64,000 nucleotides of DNA from Prosapia bicincta (GCA_036971475.1 JBAIZL010000003.1:107835070-107899069); one strand, 5' to 3'. Shown: positions 35,602 to 47,036, counted from the stretch's first letter. Numbers and translations: made by a program. Notes: generated by a model from the sequence alone, not told the origin.

Positions 35602-38600
35602 ATGTCAACAATTAACAAATCAGTGATACAATGGAACGTCAACGGTGTTAGGAGTAACATAGAAGAACTTAAAGTACTCGTGCGAGATGTGTACCCAATG
35701 TTTGTATGTCTACAGGAGACACATCTTCACGAATCGCATAATTTAAGGGAGTATTCAGTTTTTAGATCGGACTTCGTTACAGAAGATCGAGCTAGAGGTG
35801 GCGTAGCCATCCTAGCCCGTGACTGTATCGATGCTGTTTCTCTAAACTTAATAACTCCTTTACAAGCAGTAGCCGTTCAAACAGCTGTCCCATATAAAAT
35901 CACTGTGTGTTGTGTCTACTTGCCACCACATGAAAATCTTCAACCCAGGGATTTAGTGAATTTGATAAGCCAGTTACCGACTCCGTTCTTATTGGTAGGA
36001 GATTTCAATGCCCACCATTTGTCTTGGGGATCTCCGACTAGCAACTCTCGAGGTGAACTTGTGGAGAGTGTGAGAACGGAACTGGACTTATGTCTGCTAA
36101 ATGACGGTTCGCCTACCCATTTAGCAGCATCTACTGGTGGATGGACAGCTGTTGACCTATCGATCTGTAGCCCTCAATTAGCTACTAAATGCACATGGTC
36201 GGTACTCAATGATTTGTATGGAAGCAACCATGTGCCTATTATGATCAGTTTATGTGACTCCCAACCCTGTTATGCTCGAAATCCCAGTTGGAGTTTGCGA
36301 AAAGCCAACTGGGACTCCTACTCGAACTACCTTGTATCACTTGCCATGGATTATCTGACACCCATTGGTGAAAATATAGAAAAGTTTACGAAAGCTATTT
36401 TAAATGCCGCTGAAAAGACCATTCCGAAAACCTCTGCGCATCCACGCCGACCGCCTGTGCCGTGGTGGAACGATGAATGCACAGAAATCCTCCGTTTACG
36501 ACGAACAGCTCTTAGGAAATTTAAACGACACCCAACAAATGGAAACCTTCAGGAATATAAAATACTCCGTGCGAAAGTACGGAGGATATTTAGGCTGAGT
36601 AGAAAGAACTCTTGGGAACAGTACATTAGCACAATTACAGGAACAACTCCGTCCTCCACAGTGTGGAGGAAACTAAGATCAGTTTGTGGTACTTCCACTC
36701 CGTTGCCAGCCATTGCGCTGAAGCAGCCGGATGGAAGAATAATCTCAAACCGTGATGATATTGCTAATGTACTTGGAAAATCATTTTCTAACTTTTCTGC
36801 TACTACAGCCTATAATAGATTATTCCAGATTTATAAACTGAAGGAAGAAGCAATACCGTTTACTGTTGGGTCGTCTGGGGACTCTCCTTTAAACTCTCCT
36901 TTCTCTATAGGGGAATTGGAGTCAGCTCTTCAGTCAACGAAGGACTCTGCACCAGGTCCTGATTCCATTGTGTACTCCATGCTGAAACATCTACCGTCAT
37001 CTGCGAAACTTGTCCTCCTTCGAATATACAATCGTTTATTCGAGGAGCGCTCTTTCCCCGATGCATGGTTAGAATCGACGGTAATTCCTCTTTTGAAGCC
37101 AGGTAAAGACAAAACCAATCCCAGTAGTTATAGACCTATATCCCTTACAAGCGTCTTATGCAAACTACTGGAGAAGATGGTCAACCGCCGTCTTGTCTGG
37201 TACCTAGAAACCAATGACCTTATTTGCAACGAACAGTGTGGTTTCAGGCAAGGACGATCATCCGTTGACCAATTGGTTTTGTTAGAATCCGCTATTCAAG
37301 ATGCCTTTCTCTTGCGTCAAACACTCGTTGCTGTTTTCTTCGACCTTGAGAAGGCATACGATATGGCATGGAAAAGAGGAATTCTGAACACTTTAAAATC
37401 ATGGGGTATACAAGGAAATGTCTTAGCATTCATAGCTAACTTTCTTTCGAATAGATCTTTCCGCGTTCGTCTTGGAGGCACGTATTCAAACAGTTATAAA
37501 CAGGAGAATGGTGTACCGCAGTGCAGCGTGCTGAGCGTCACGCTATTTGCCGTTGCAATAAACAGTATCACGAGTTATATACGATCTCCGGTTCACTGTT
37601 CACTCTTTGTAGATGACTTTTGTATATATGTGCCTGCTCGTAGTATGGCAACTGCGGAAAGATCTTTGCAGTTAGCAATAAGTAGATTAGAGGAATGGTC
37701 AAGAACTACAGGTTTTAAATTCTCTGCTTCGAAGACCCAGTGTGTAGCATTTAGTCGTCGTAGGCAACACCAGGAGCCGACCCTTTATCTTCATGGGATT
37801 CAACTTCAAACCACGGATAGTGTTCGATTTCTAGGTCTTTTATTTGATAAAAGACTCTCATGGATCCCACATGTTCGTGATTTGAAGGTGAGATGCAACA
37901 AGAAATTGGATATGTTAAGAGTCCTTAGTGGTACGAATTGGGGAGCAGACAGAACTAGTATGCTTCGCTTTTATCGCGCGGTCGTTAGATCGCGCATTGA
38001 TTATGGCTGTCAAGCCTATTCATCCGCACGACTTACAGTTCTGAAAACTCTCGATGCTGTCCACCACTCTGGACTTAGACTTGCTACTGGTGCATTTAGA
38101 ACTAGCCCAATCCCTAGTCTTCTTGTCTAGGCTGGGGAACCCGCTCTTTCAAGACGACGTCAGATGCTACAAATATCTTACTTTTCTGTTCTTCGAAGCA
38201 AACCCAACCACCCGGCATTTGAAAGAGTCTTTAATAATACGCTAAATCAAGTGTACAATACACGTCAACGTTCGACCGCTCCATTTGGCATACGAACGTT
38301 AAGAATATTGGATGACCTTGAGTTGCAACTTCCAACTATGTTTGAACGACAAATGTGCTATCTACCTCCATGGATAATAAAAACGCCGCACTTCGATTTC
38401 TCATTGTCCATTTATATAAAACACGATACTCCTGTTGTGGTCTACCACCAGGAATTTTTATCCATTTATAAATCTCACCAACACAGTGAAATTATTTTCA
38501 CTGATGGATCTAAACTAGACAATGGCGTTGGGTGTGCGTTTTATGCTACTGGATGTACCTACACGTACGGATTGCCCTCAGCTTGTAGTGTTTTCACGGC

Positions 38601-39288
38601 AGAATTATTTGCTATTTTTAAAGCTTTGACCGTCATTCAATCTCGATCTTCCCATTATCTTTTGTGTTCGGATTCGAAAAGTGCTCTTCAGGCTCTTCAG
38701 GATGTTTTCTCTGTCAACCCTTTAGTTGGGGACATTTTGTGTGCTGTACACAGGCTTCAATTGAGGGGTGTGAGGGTAACTTTCTGTTGGGTTCCTGGAC
38801 ATTGCGGAATACTTGGAAACACAAAAGCGGATGAAGCGGCGAAGAAAGCTACAAGTTTGGAGCCTATTACTCAACGAGTTATGGCATCTGATTATGTGTG
38901 TTTTGCGAAACATTTATTGCTCGCTGCTTGGAATGACGAGTGGCATACCGTGATTCAGAATAAGCTGAGGGAAATTAAAGATACCGTCCGTCCATGGAGA
39001 TCTTCAATTCGTTCAAAACGTAGGGAGGAAGTGGTGGTTACACGCCTTCGCGTTGGCCACTCTTTTGCAACTCATGGTTATTTGATGCGTCGTGAAAGTC
39101 CACCAATATGCCAATACTGCGGTGATATCTTCACAATAAAACATATTTTAGTAGATTGTGTTAATGTAAGCAATATTCGTGCCCTTTTTAATTTAAAAGG
39201 GAGTTTGAAGGTGGTGCTAAGGGACGATGCCTCGGCCATTGACCGAGTCGCTTTCTTGCACCACTTGAAAATATTTTTTAAAATTTAA
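35602..39288 (+). pseudogene. LINE ORF2: endonuclease, reverse transcriptase, RNase H (one stop)
   Basis: ORF2 nicks target DNA, copies the element RNA and removes RNA from the hybrid. From ATG 35,602 the frame is open for 842 codons to a TAG at 38,128-38,130, then continues in the same frame to 39,288. Endonuclease (residues about 8-220): QWNVNG, CLQETH (E39), VGDFNAHH (133-138), and SNHVPI at 208-213 where SDH is expected, so a catalytic Asp is replaced by Asn. Reverse transcriptase (about 460-760): SYRPISLTSVLCKLLEKM, CGFRQGRSSVDQLV, FFDLEKAYD, NGVPQCSVLSVTLF (normally PQGSVLSPTLF) and LFVDDFCIYV. RNase H (38,490-38,860): FTDGSK, TAELFAI, LCSDSKSA, WVPGHCGILGNTKADEAA. C-terminal finger: CQYCGDIFTIKHILVDC. 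Full length is about 1,228 codons. Confidence 0.9.
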
Positions 39289-39663
39289 TACATAAATATA
39301 TATAATTTTTTATACATATAATTCTCTGTTTCTTTTATTTATTTTAATTTAATTTATTTTGTGTCCTTGTTATTGTTATTGAGATTTATTTATTGATGAA
39401 TTGTTACCTATTATTGTTTTACATATTGTTATTATTTATTTACTGTTATATTGTTTTTTGTTGTAGTTTTGTTATTTATTATTGTTATAGATTTATTGTT
39501 GTTTTTTGTTATTTATTGTTGTTGTTTTTTTTTGTAATTTTTGTTGTATTTAAATTTATTTGGTTTTATTTAAAATATTGCGTTGTTCCGTGTTAGATTT
39601 AGTTTGGCGCTGATAACCACAAATGGTTTTTCGCCAGGAAAAAAAAAATAAAAAAATAATAAT
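39289..39663 (+). other. LINE 3' UTR with terminal stem-loop and A/TAA tail
   Basis: After a T-rich stretch full of TTATTGTT words, the end of the element forms a hairpin: GGCG (39,606-39,609) pairs with CGCC (39,632-39,635), and AACCA (39,615-39,619) with TGGTT (39,624-39,628). The tail is A-rich, then (TAA)n. Such 3' hairpins are the signal LINE reverse transcriptases bind to start copying. A 67-codon frame at 39,393-39,596 is an artefact of the T-rich composition. Confidence 0.7.
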
Positions 39664-39674
39664 AATTTGTTATA
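39664..39674 (+). repeat. Target-site duplication, right (I-group LINE)
   Basis: AATTTGTTATA, identical to 33,680-33,690. A short (TA)n run follows at 39,671-39,690. Confidence 0.85.
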
Positions 39675-39690
39675 TATATATATATATATA

Positions 39691-41390
39691 ATCTAGGACG
39701 CCATCTCTCTCTTCTGTTCTTTAGTTTACATATCCAACTTGCTTCTTCCAACTGCTTGGTAAATGTAATTTTCGTCTTCTTCTTAATTTAATGTAATTTT
39801 TACGTTGATTTTTTTCTTTATGGTTTCATTTTCTTCCATATCTGTCAACGTTAGTCTGCAGCGTCTTCTCCACAATATCACTCCTACCGCGATTATTCTG
39901 TTTTTTATTCTATTATTTACATGAGTGTGAATCGTACAGTGTGCTACCCTCTGGTTTGGTTTTAAAGATTTGCCGTATAGTTTTGTTTGTAAAGCCATCG
40001 TTCCATATGACTGATTGTTATTGTCGCGTATTGTTACATAATAATTAAGTTGATAACATATGGTTTATTATAAATATGTTGTGTAAAATAGCGTTGAAAG
40101 AAATCTATAGCCTAGAATTACTCATATAGAAATAAAGGAAAACTAAAGAGATTTTCAAAACTAACACTAGATTAAATACACTTCAACTTCCGTCGCTAAT
40201 CGGGATAAATAATCGAGTCATGAGATGTGTTCACAAGCAGCTGCACTATCTCATTTCTTTCATGACATGTAAATCCACCAACACTCTCACTGTAAAAGCC
40301 CGATTAGACGCGTGATTGACAACAATGCAGTTTCCCTGTTCCAGATGTTCTGTGTTTACTCCATCTCTAACGTCGTTTGGTAAATAATGGATTCTAGAAA
40401 ATTATAGGTAGATAAGTATTAATTGATGTGAATAATGAACAGCGAAAAATACTAACGTTGAACAATTTATAATTTACATACTGAAAATCGATATTTCGTG
40501 AAGGATAATTTGTTGTAAATCTATAAGGTGTGGTAAAGTTTCGTGATAGTATATATTTAATTATATGGACTTGCAAAAACGAAAACGTGTTACGACAAAC
40601 AAATAGATATGATAATGGACACTGTACAATTAACAAATAATAAATAATAATAAAATAAAAATATAGAATAATGAAAGAATGTTTCAAAATGAATATAGGC
40701 GTTTTTACGTTTGTAGTATTTATCACATAAGGCTCACAGTTATCAGTTATACATTAAATGAAAGATAAAGTCTTGCAGTTTTTTTCTACAGATCTTCAGA
40801 GGGAGGACCTCGTTACAAATCACACATACAGTCAATAGGCAAGTTCTCCCCCATTCCTTGGCCAGTGATTTTGGAATGATTCAATCTTGTACCTTAAGTC
40901 GGGTATATTGCGGGGGATGATTTTCATGATCGTTTATAAAGCATCAGTCGCAAAAAGTCAGATCAGTTGGACTTGAAACGAATGAGAAACAAGCTATGGG
41001 TATCGTTCCCTGGTGGTAAGGTATAAAGTCCCTTAACTAATGGTGTCCCTCGTTTTACCAGTGAGGTTGCACACCATCGTTTTACCATTGCAGTTCTCTG
41101 CTTTATATTCACTGGATACAATCTTAATATTGAGATAAAGAACAGCAGTTACAGTTTTTTTTACCAAAGAAGAACATCCTACCTACTAACGCTTTCTATT
41201 GGAAGATATGGAAAACAATTGTGCCTAAATGTCTGACAAGCTATTAGAGTTTTCCTTTAATTTCTTATTGAAATTTTATGATTGTAAGTGAAATTAAATA
41301 AATGCTACAAAACTCTCAATATTCATTTTTTAATACACTTTACTTGTGATCTTGACTAGTAAATGTAATTTCCCTCGAATGGGGAATGAG
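39691..41390. other. Gene-poor AT-rich stretch
   Basis: No supported gene or RNA. 40,790-41,100 is less AT-rich and non-repetitive. Confidence 0.4.
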
Positions 41391-41394
41391 AGAA

Positions 41395-41500
41395 AGTTAT
41401 GACGTCATGTGGGAGGAATCGGTTACTTGATGTAGACTGCTAACAAGTAGGGTAAGGAAAGAAGTATTTAGTTACAACCTCATAGTTGATTACTACTAAT
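41395..41500 (+). repeat. CRE/E-box-like repeat family member
   Basis: GTTATGACGTCATGTGGGAGG then GTTACAACCTCATAGTTGAT match the family order seen at 6,638. It contains a perfect TGACGTCA. Confidence 0.45.
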
Positions 41501-41948
41501 AGTAGCTAGTTCTAAGTTAGCTAGTTACTAGTAAATGTTTTGTAACTGTATGTGTTATATTTTCCTAAGTAGCCGGTAAACTTCCATTTTCATCAAGGTT
41601 CTGAGAAGTGCTACTTCAAATTTATCTCAGACTAGGTATTTACATTTTGTCACTTTCTGATCTTAGTGTGGTCGCCATGCTATGAACTCTATAAGCGTAT
41701 TATACGTTTAAGCCACACTATGTTGGTTTTGGATGGCCACAGATAAAGTTATAAAAAATTCTTAATGTTCGTGTTAAGTGTTTTTAAAGTTCATAAACGC
41801 CATAACACAACATTAATTTAATCTCTAGTTAAAAACATTACATTCGTAAGAAGTAGCTGATAATAATTTTAAAAACGTTTTCCACAGAAAATATGTCAAT
41901 AACATCTTGGAGCAACTGTGATGTAACTATTTATTTTAAATAACTGAA

Positions 41949-42406
41949 GCCTCTTAACCACAAAACCTTTTATTGAAATCCATATGTAGATTTCGATTAC
42001 AAAGTAGTCATCTTCAAAATAAATTACTAAGAGTACCTACTACAAGACAAGAGTTAATATTGTAGTAATTTCTTCTATGTATTGCATTTAAAAAGAAATT
42101 TACGTCAGGACCTAAATAAAACCTAAAAATAGGTTTTTGGTTAGGACATTATAATGACAACGAAAAATAACATTTAATTTTAAAATTATGTTGGAGAGGT
42201 TTAAGCAAATTTAAAAGTACCTATAGGTTTATTAATTGTTCCCTAATTGTCCTTAACTGTCAAACTATAGGCCTACAATACATTGCCCTAGTAAGCAGCT
42301 GCTACAGCATTGTAGACTTATGGAGTCTTGTTTCCTCTGAAGATAGTTGCTTTGAACTTGAAACGTACATAAAGATTTGAATAAACGGTTTTTGTGGTTA
42401 AGAGGT
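41949..42406. repeat. Foldback element with hammerhead-like cores in both arms
   Basis: Arms of about 60-70 bases are inverted: CCTCTTAACCACAAAACC... at the left and ...GGTTTTTGTGGTTAAGAGG at the right. The right arm carries CTGAAGA (42,337-42,343), a hairpin (AGTT/AACT) and GAAAC (42,360-42,364). The left arm carries the related motif on the minus strand (42,017-41,991: TTGAAGA, GACTAC...GTAATC, GAAA). Copy A reads through this place without it (about 270-285), supporting an insertion. Confidence 0.6.
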
Positions 42407-42649
42407 TTTGTTTATTTAAAAGTAACAAAATATATTGATAAATATTATTTTAATAATTTCTACATTGGTATCCTCACATTTTCACCAACTCATTCAGTAT
42501 ATTTGCTCTGTTATTATTATTACGTGTTTCTGCAGAGGTATACTATTATAAAAGTAACAAATATAATTTATGTTTGAGTAATTATTAATACTTATTCCAA
42601 CGCCTTTTCTAAAAGGGAAACCTCGATCTTGCTATCCCGCCTTTAGTAA

Positions 42650-42965
42650 GTTCTGACCGCCAAAGTGTGCGCGCGCTTCCCAGTACGGGAACCACTTCAT
42701 TCTCCTACAAATTAAAATTCAATGCACGCCGTTGCAACGTCCACAGAAAATTAGTTTTCCGCGGCTGATGGCAGCCTCGCCGCACGGAATTAATGTGAGG
42801 GTTGTTATAACCGTTAAACAATCGCCAGTAACACTGGATCGTTCCGGATTTACACAATAGGTTTTCCAATACGAAGTGACTGTTTAATCAAATCGTTTTA
42901 CTTTCAAATTAAATACTGCTATATATTTTTCAATCCCTTCTATAACTTCAATCTCTCTTTCTTAT
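42650..42965 (+). other. Conserved non-coding island B1
   Basis: Partner of 360-680. GTGTGCGCGCGCTT, AATGCACGCCGTTGCAACGT and CCTCGCCGCACGGAATTAAT are preserved. Confidence 0.6.
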
Positions 42966-42966
42966 T

Positions 42967-42987
42967 CTTTCCCTCTCTCTCTCTCTC

Positions 42988-43072
<85 letters not shown>
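42967..43072. repeat. (CT)n-(TA)n microsatellite
   Basis: A CT-rich run to about 43,020 and a TA run to 43,072, forming the left border of the long hairpin that follows. Confidence 0.95.
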
Positions 43073-43075
<3 letters not shown>

Positions 43076-43101
43076 TCGCAGTATGTTTTCTTGTGTATTA
43101 A

Positions 43102-43340
43102 TAAAGAACAAAAGTCTAAATACAAATACAAGAATTATAATTGAATTTACAATTCAAAGCTTTTCGTTGGCTAACCAACATTAACTAACCAAATATTAAA
43201 CAATTTCATTGTTATATTAAACAATATCATTTTCACTATTGTTTAATATTCCTGATGTTGTTGGTACTGTTAGCCAATGAAAAGCTTTGAATAGTAAATT
43301 CAATTATAATTCTTGTATTTGTATTTAGACTTTTGTTCTT

Positions 43341-43342
<2 letters not shown>
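43102..43342. repeat. Long inverted repeat between TA microsatellites
   Basis: TAAAGAACAAAAGTCTAAAT near 43,102 is the inverse of ATTTAGACTTTTGTTCTTTA ending at 43,342, and pairing continues inward through ATTCAAAGCTTTTCGTTGGC to a centre near 43,222. The whole forms a hairpin of about 240 bases. It is flanked by (TA)n on both sides. Sequence words (TGTTTTCTTGT, ATTCAAAGCTTTTCGT) are shared with 56,588-56,757 and 61,020-61,135, making it one member of a microsatellite-bordered family. Confidence 0.75.

Positions 43343-43344
<2 letters not shown>

Positions 43345-43401
<57 letters not shown>
43345..43401. repeat. (TA)n microsatellite
   Basis: Right border of the long hairpin. Confidence 0.95.
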
Positions 43402-43403
<2 letters not shown>

Positions 43404-43409
43404 TAAAGT

Positions 43410-43500
43410 AAATCAATGAAACCTCTAAACTACAAATGACTTTTTTCTTTTATTTAAGACCTTATGTACATTTCGATTGCATAGCAATCATCCTCAGAGG
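43410..43500 (-). repeat. Hammerhead-like motif fragment
   Basis: On the minus strand, CTGAGGA (43,497-43,491), one unpaired T, a perfect 6-bp hairpin GATTGC/GCAATC with loop TAT, then GAAA (43,474-43,471). The downstream ACCTCTAAACTACAAATGAC end resembles the arms of 41,949-42,406. Confidence 0.5.
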
Positions 43501-44121
43501 TGATTTACAATAAAAATACTTGTACTGTACTAGGTATTAGGTACTAGTACTAGGTTTGAAAAATACCGGGAATGGACTAGTCGTAGCTTTCTCAGTGTTT
43601 TTTTATTAGATGTGTTAACTTATTATTAAGTTAAATAATAACTTAAATCAATAATTTAATTATTGTGTATTATTACTTACATGCTTTTCCACATATATCA
43701 ACGACAAAATCATAAACACCATCATTATCTTCATCATGACTATTACTAGACAATTTATAAACTACAGCTGTTATAAGTTGTAATATATATTAATTTGGAT
43801 TCCATAGTATAACTTATAATAGTTGTCGAGGTTTTTAAATTTTTGAAATTTTACAGTTATATTCACTGAATAGGATGTGTTTCTGATTGAAACCAGTAGG
43901 AAAAAATAAATAACTGATTTTAGGTCGGTTTTAATTATTATCAGTTTATTAGTGTTGCAAATAAATGACGTTTAAATAGGGTTTAAAACTATAAGATTTA
44001 TTAAACTCCTATATTTCCAGATTATGTTTGAACGGCGTTTGGCGGTTTTCTAAAATTTAATTGTTTAAAATAATATAACATCACTATCAGACAGTAAATT
44101 GTAACCAAGGTCCATATTAAA

Positions 44122-44350
44122 ACCTGGCGGGAACAATTAAAAATGCAGTTAATAAGGGAAACTCCAAACCGCTCGGGGGTTGTTTAATAGCACACCTGGT
44201 GGCAGCTAACTGCATAACATGTGTCGGCTTATCCTTTTGCATATAGAGAGCCAATTAAACACAGTTTGTACTAGACTAATCTATTATCCGGAAGTATAAA
44301 CAAGAGAGCGCGTGGTCGGAAACTAGTCAGCTGTTTAGCTAACTCAGTAG
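44122..44350 (+). promoter_or_regulatory. Conserved TATA/Initiator promoter-like island B2
   Basis: Partner of 5,275-5,500. TATAAA lies at 44,295-44,300 and GTCAGCTG has its A at 44,329, the same spacing as in copy A. The upstream E-box CACCTG, GCAGCTAACTGC and TTTTGCATAT are preserved. The 3' part of TATAAATA differs (TATAAACA). No conserved coding frame follows. Confidence 0.6.
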
Positions 44351-44399
44351 GTTCTTTAAAGTGCTGTAGGGTTTGTTAATGTTTTCTACTTCTGTTCTA

Positions 44400-45185
44400 A
44401 AATTGTTCCCTTTATAAGGAGAAATGTATAAATATTGTGTGAGTCTATTGTGAGTTAAAAACTTCTCTGAGTAATGGATGTCAGATGTACTTTTAGAGTC
44501 ACCTTGATACTTCTCAATCTTTTCCTCATCTTTAACCATTATGTTTTCATTCTTGGTCTTCTAGCTGATGGTCATCTCATTGCGAACAAGGTATGGTTGC
44601 TCTACTGCCGTCTTCTTTCGCCACTTTACCTCCATCACATGTAAGTCTGTTTTTTTGCTCTGTCTCTGGGTAATTCTTCATCAATTCTACCAAGAAATTT
44701 TATGTTTGTAGTTTCCGTAAAGAATCAACTTTATTTGAATTATTCTGTAGTTTACTCAAGTCATTGTCTTACACATTTTACCGCAACGGATGTGGTCGAA
44801 TTCGTCCTATCTGTAGTAGGTAGGTCGCACTGGTCAGATGATTCGCTTAGAGGTCAGCTAGAACTGATCCGATGGTAACACACATGAACAAATATAGAAA
44901 AATTGTTATATTAGGTTAGGTTATTACTCACTCAACATAGAAAACAAGGTACTCTTTTTCTGCTCACTAGTAACGCCCTCTATGACTGTCAAGATGAGAA
45001 CTGGCTTGCGGCAGTGATTGTAGGACTGGGGGTACTGAGGTGATCTTAACTAACCCTTCGGGGGTATTCCTGGCTCTACCTGATTACTAACTATCAGACC
45101 ATTTCGACCATGACCCTTTCTAAGACGAAAATAGTAACGGGAGGTTTTGACCATCGAATCGGTTCCACAACATCCTCTTCTGCAT
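44400..45185. other. Gene-poor stretch of copy B
   Basis: Only loosely similar to 5,560-6,100 of copy A. 44,915-44,930 contains TTAGGTTAGGTTA. No gene. Confidence 0.4.
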
Positions 45186-45187
45186 AT

Positions 45188-45222
45188 GTGTTTATTATTA
45201 TTATTATTATTATTATTATATT
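45188..45222. repeat. (TTA)n microsatellite
   Basis: A run of TTATTATTA; an adjacent 94-codon frame with a leucine run is derived from it. Confidence 0.9.
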
Positions 45223-45439
45223 TGTGTTATTTTAATAAAAGTCAAACAATTGTTTGTTACGTTGTTCTTTCTCTCTATATAGTTTTATTCCTCCATATTG
45301 AATTATTCAACTCGCTCAACACTTCTCAATTTTCAACTCCATTACTCAATGCGCTCCACACTTCTTTTTGCTTTCTTTACTTGTTTTTTTCTTCACATGA
45401 ACACTTTAACAATACTAATGAAAGGGAATAGTATTTGTC

Positions 45440-46400
45440 CGTGGCCTAGGAAAAATCATGACGTCACATGGACAGAGTCCCTTTACGGGGGCAAGAGAAG
45501 TGGCTTCTTATTATCCGGGGACAACCTCCAAAAAAATAATAATACAAACTCTAACGACTTCATAGTTATGGTTACATCATATCATACATACAAGAGTTAA
45601 CTCTATGACGAAAGACAGACAAGCGGATGTAAATAAGGTATATTATAACATTTTACTCTGTCGTTTCATACATTCGTTGCAATCGTTTTACGTAAGTGGG
45701 CAGAGATTCCAAAGCGGCAAATAAGATCCATCATTTAACTATTCTAAAAAGGTTAGGCGATGCGTCCAATTAATTGAGGAAAGTAATTTTTTAAAAACGA
45801 ATGAATTGAAGTCGTTTCCAATTTAAATTAACCCTCGGGCAAGGGCGTTTGTTACTTGTCACTTTCATCCCCTCGCGTCACATCTGGGGCAGGGCTAAGG
45901 GCTGTTTTATATTAATAACTTCATTCAACTTGGGATTTGTAACTTCTCTTAATGTGGATGCCGCTGTATTGTGTAGAGGGCGCTTGTATGTCTAATCGTG
46001 ACTTGTCACTATTCGATATTGTGTGAGCTCAGATCTAGTTCGAAGTTATATCCTAATATAATATACCCTAATAATAAGGTGGGGGGGGTCCTGTTGTTTA
46101 TCAAATATTAAAAAGATTTTAATCGAGTATTTTTTTAAAATCTCTATGTAAAATAGATCTCCATTGAAATAAATTTTGTTATTTGTCGATAGTTGCCCGA
46201 GTTCTCTAAGGGGAATCCTAGATATTTCAAGGTGTTGTAAATAAACTTTATATACGAGAATGTCAATGTTTCTGGCTTATATATTCATAATTGTTTAAAT
46301 ATATATATAAGGTCTTTGTGTTTAATGAAATATCTTGAGAATTTAAATAGATTTTATTAATGATTTTAAAATATAATTAAATACTATAAAAGGTTATAAC
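45440..46400 (+). other. Conserved non-coding island B3
   Basis: Partner of 7,076-8,000. The core 45,827-46,040 is almost unchanged. A GGGGGGGG run near 46,081-46,088 is new. Confidence 0.65.
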
Positions 46401-46440
46401 TACAATCAGGTTACTATGAGAATTAATAAAATAAGAGAAA

Positions 46441-47036
46441 AAGAAAAGTTAATTTTTAGTTCCACATATAACAATGAATTTCTTTCTCCGTTTGGACATT
46501 GTTGTAATCTTTCATTGCACTGCTCGGAAAAGTTTCCAAACAACGCGCAACAGCGTACGGATAATTGAAAACAAAGAAGTATTCCTTGGTCATTAAAAGT
46601 CAATTAAGAGACAGAACGAAACTCTCAGAGCAGGCTGGCCAATATTGCTGAGAGGGAAATCTTGTTATTCCTCACGGCATATTGAGGAGGTATATTGAGG
46701 AATTTATTTATGGAGGATGGTTCAGAGTATACCTAAAAAACCTCTTGATGGGGTCCTGTGGCAAAAAATCCCTTTTCAGGCAAAAGTGTTTCATGTATAG
46801 ATCCACTAGTTGAACAAGTCTTACCATTAATAATTGTAAAGTTCAATTTTAGCAAAAACAGCGCTTTAACGGTGGTTGTGTGGCTTGATATAATTTATTC
46901 GGAAAATAAAACTATGTAGTCTTTGAAATATTATTATTTAGAGATTAGTCATTTAGACATTGAAACCATAACTCAACCACTTAAAAATCCAACACAGTTT
47001 TTATTGTACATTACAATGCCTCGAAGCAAAGAATAA
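46441..47036. other. Gene-poor stretch
   Basis: No gene or repeat recognised. 46,600-46,760 (AGGCTGGCCAATATTGCTGA) is non-repetitive. Confidence 0.4.

Larger units (their letters stand above)
33691..39663 (+). mobile_element. Full-length I-group non-LTR retrotransposon
   Basis: A 5,973-bp element is bounded by an 11-bp direct repeat. It has a GC-rich structured 5' end, an ORF1 with three zinc knuckles, an ORF2 with endonuclease, reverse transcriptase, RNase H and a C-terminal Cys/His finger, a 3' stem-loop, and an A/TAA-rich tail. That order and the TAA-type tail are typical of the I group of LINEs. The target duplication shows it was inserted full length, which is unusual because most LINE copies are 5'-truncated. 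ORF1 has one stop and one frameshift, ORF2 one stop and several changes at catalytic motifs, so this copy is now inactive. Its GC content is well above that of its surroundings. Confidence 0.92.
41797..46440 (+). repeat. Segmental duplication, copy B
   Basis: Partner of 1-8,010, same orientation. It lacks the 26-bp minisatellite but has gained a foldback element (41,949-42,406), CT/TA microsatellites and a long TA-flanked hairpin (42,967-43,401). Three islands (42,650-42,965; 44,122-44,350; 45,440-46,400) keep high similarity to copy A. No shared reading frame. Confidence 0.8.

Noticed and set aside
39393..39596. 67-codon hydrophobic frame that could be read as a membrane protein
   Set aside because: T-rich low-complexity 3' UTR of the LINE; composition alone explains it.
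45147..45431. 94-codon frame with a leucine run resembling a signal peptide
   Set aside because: The run is the (TTA)n repeat and the frame is not kept in the other duplication copy.
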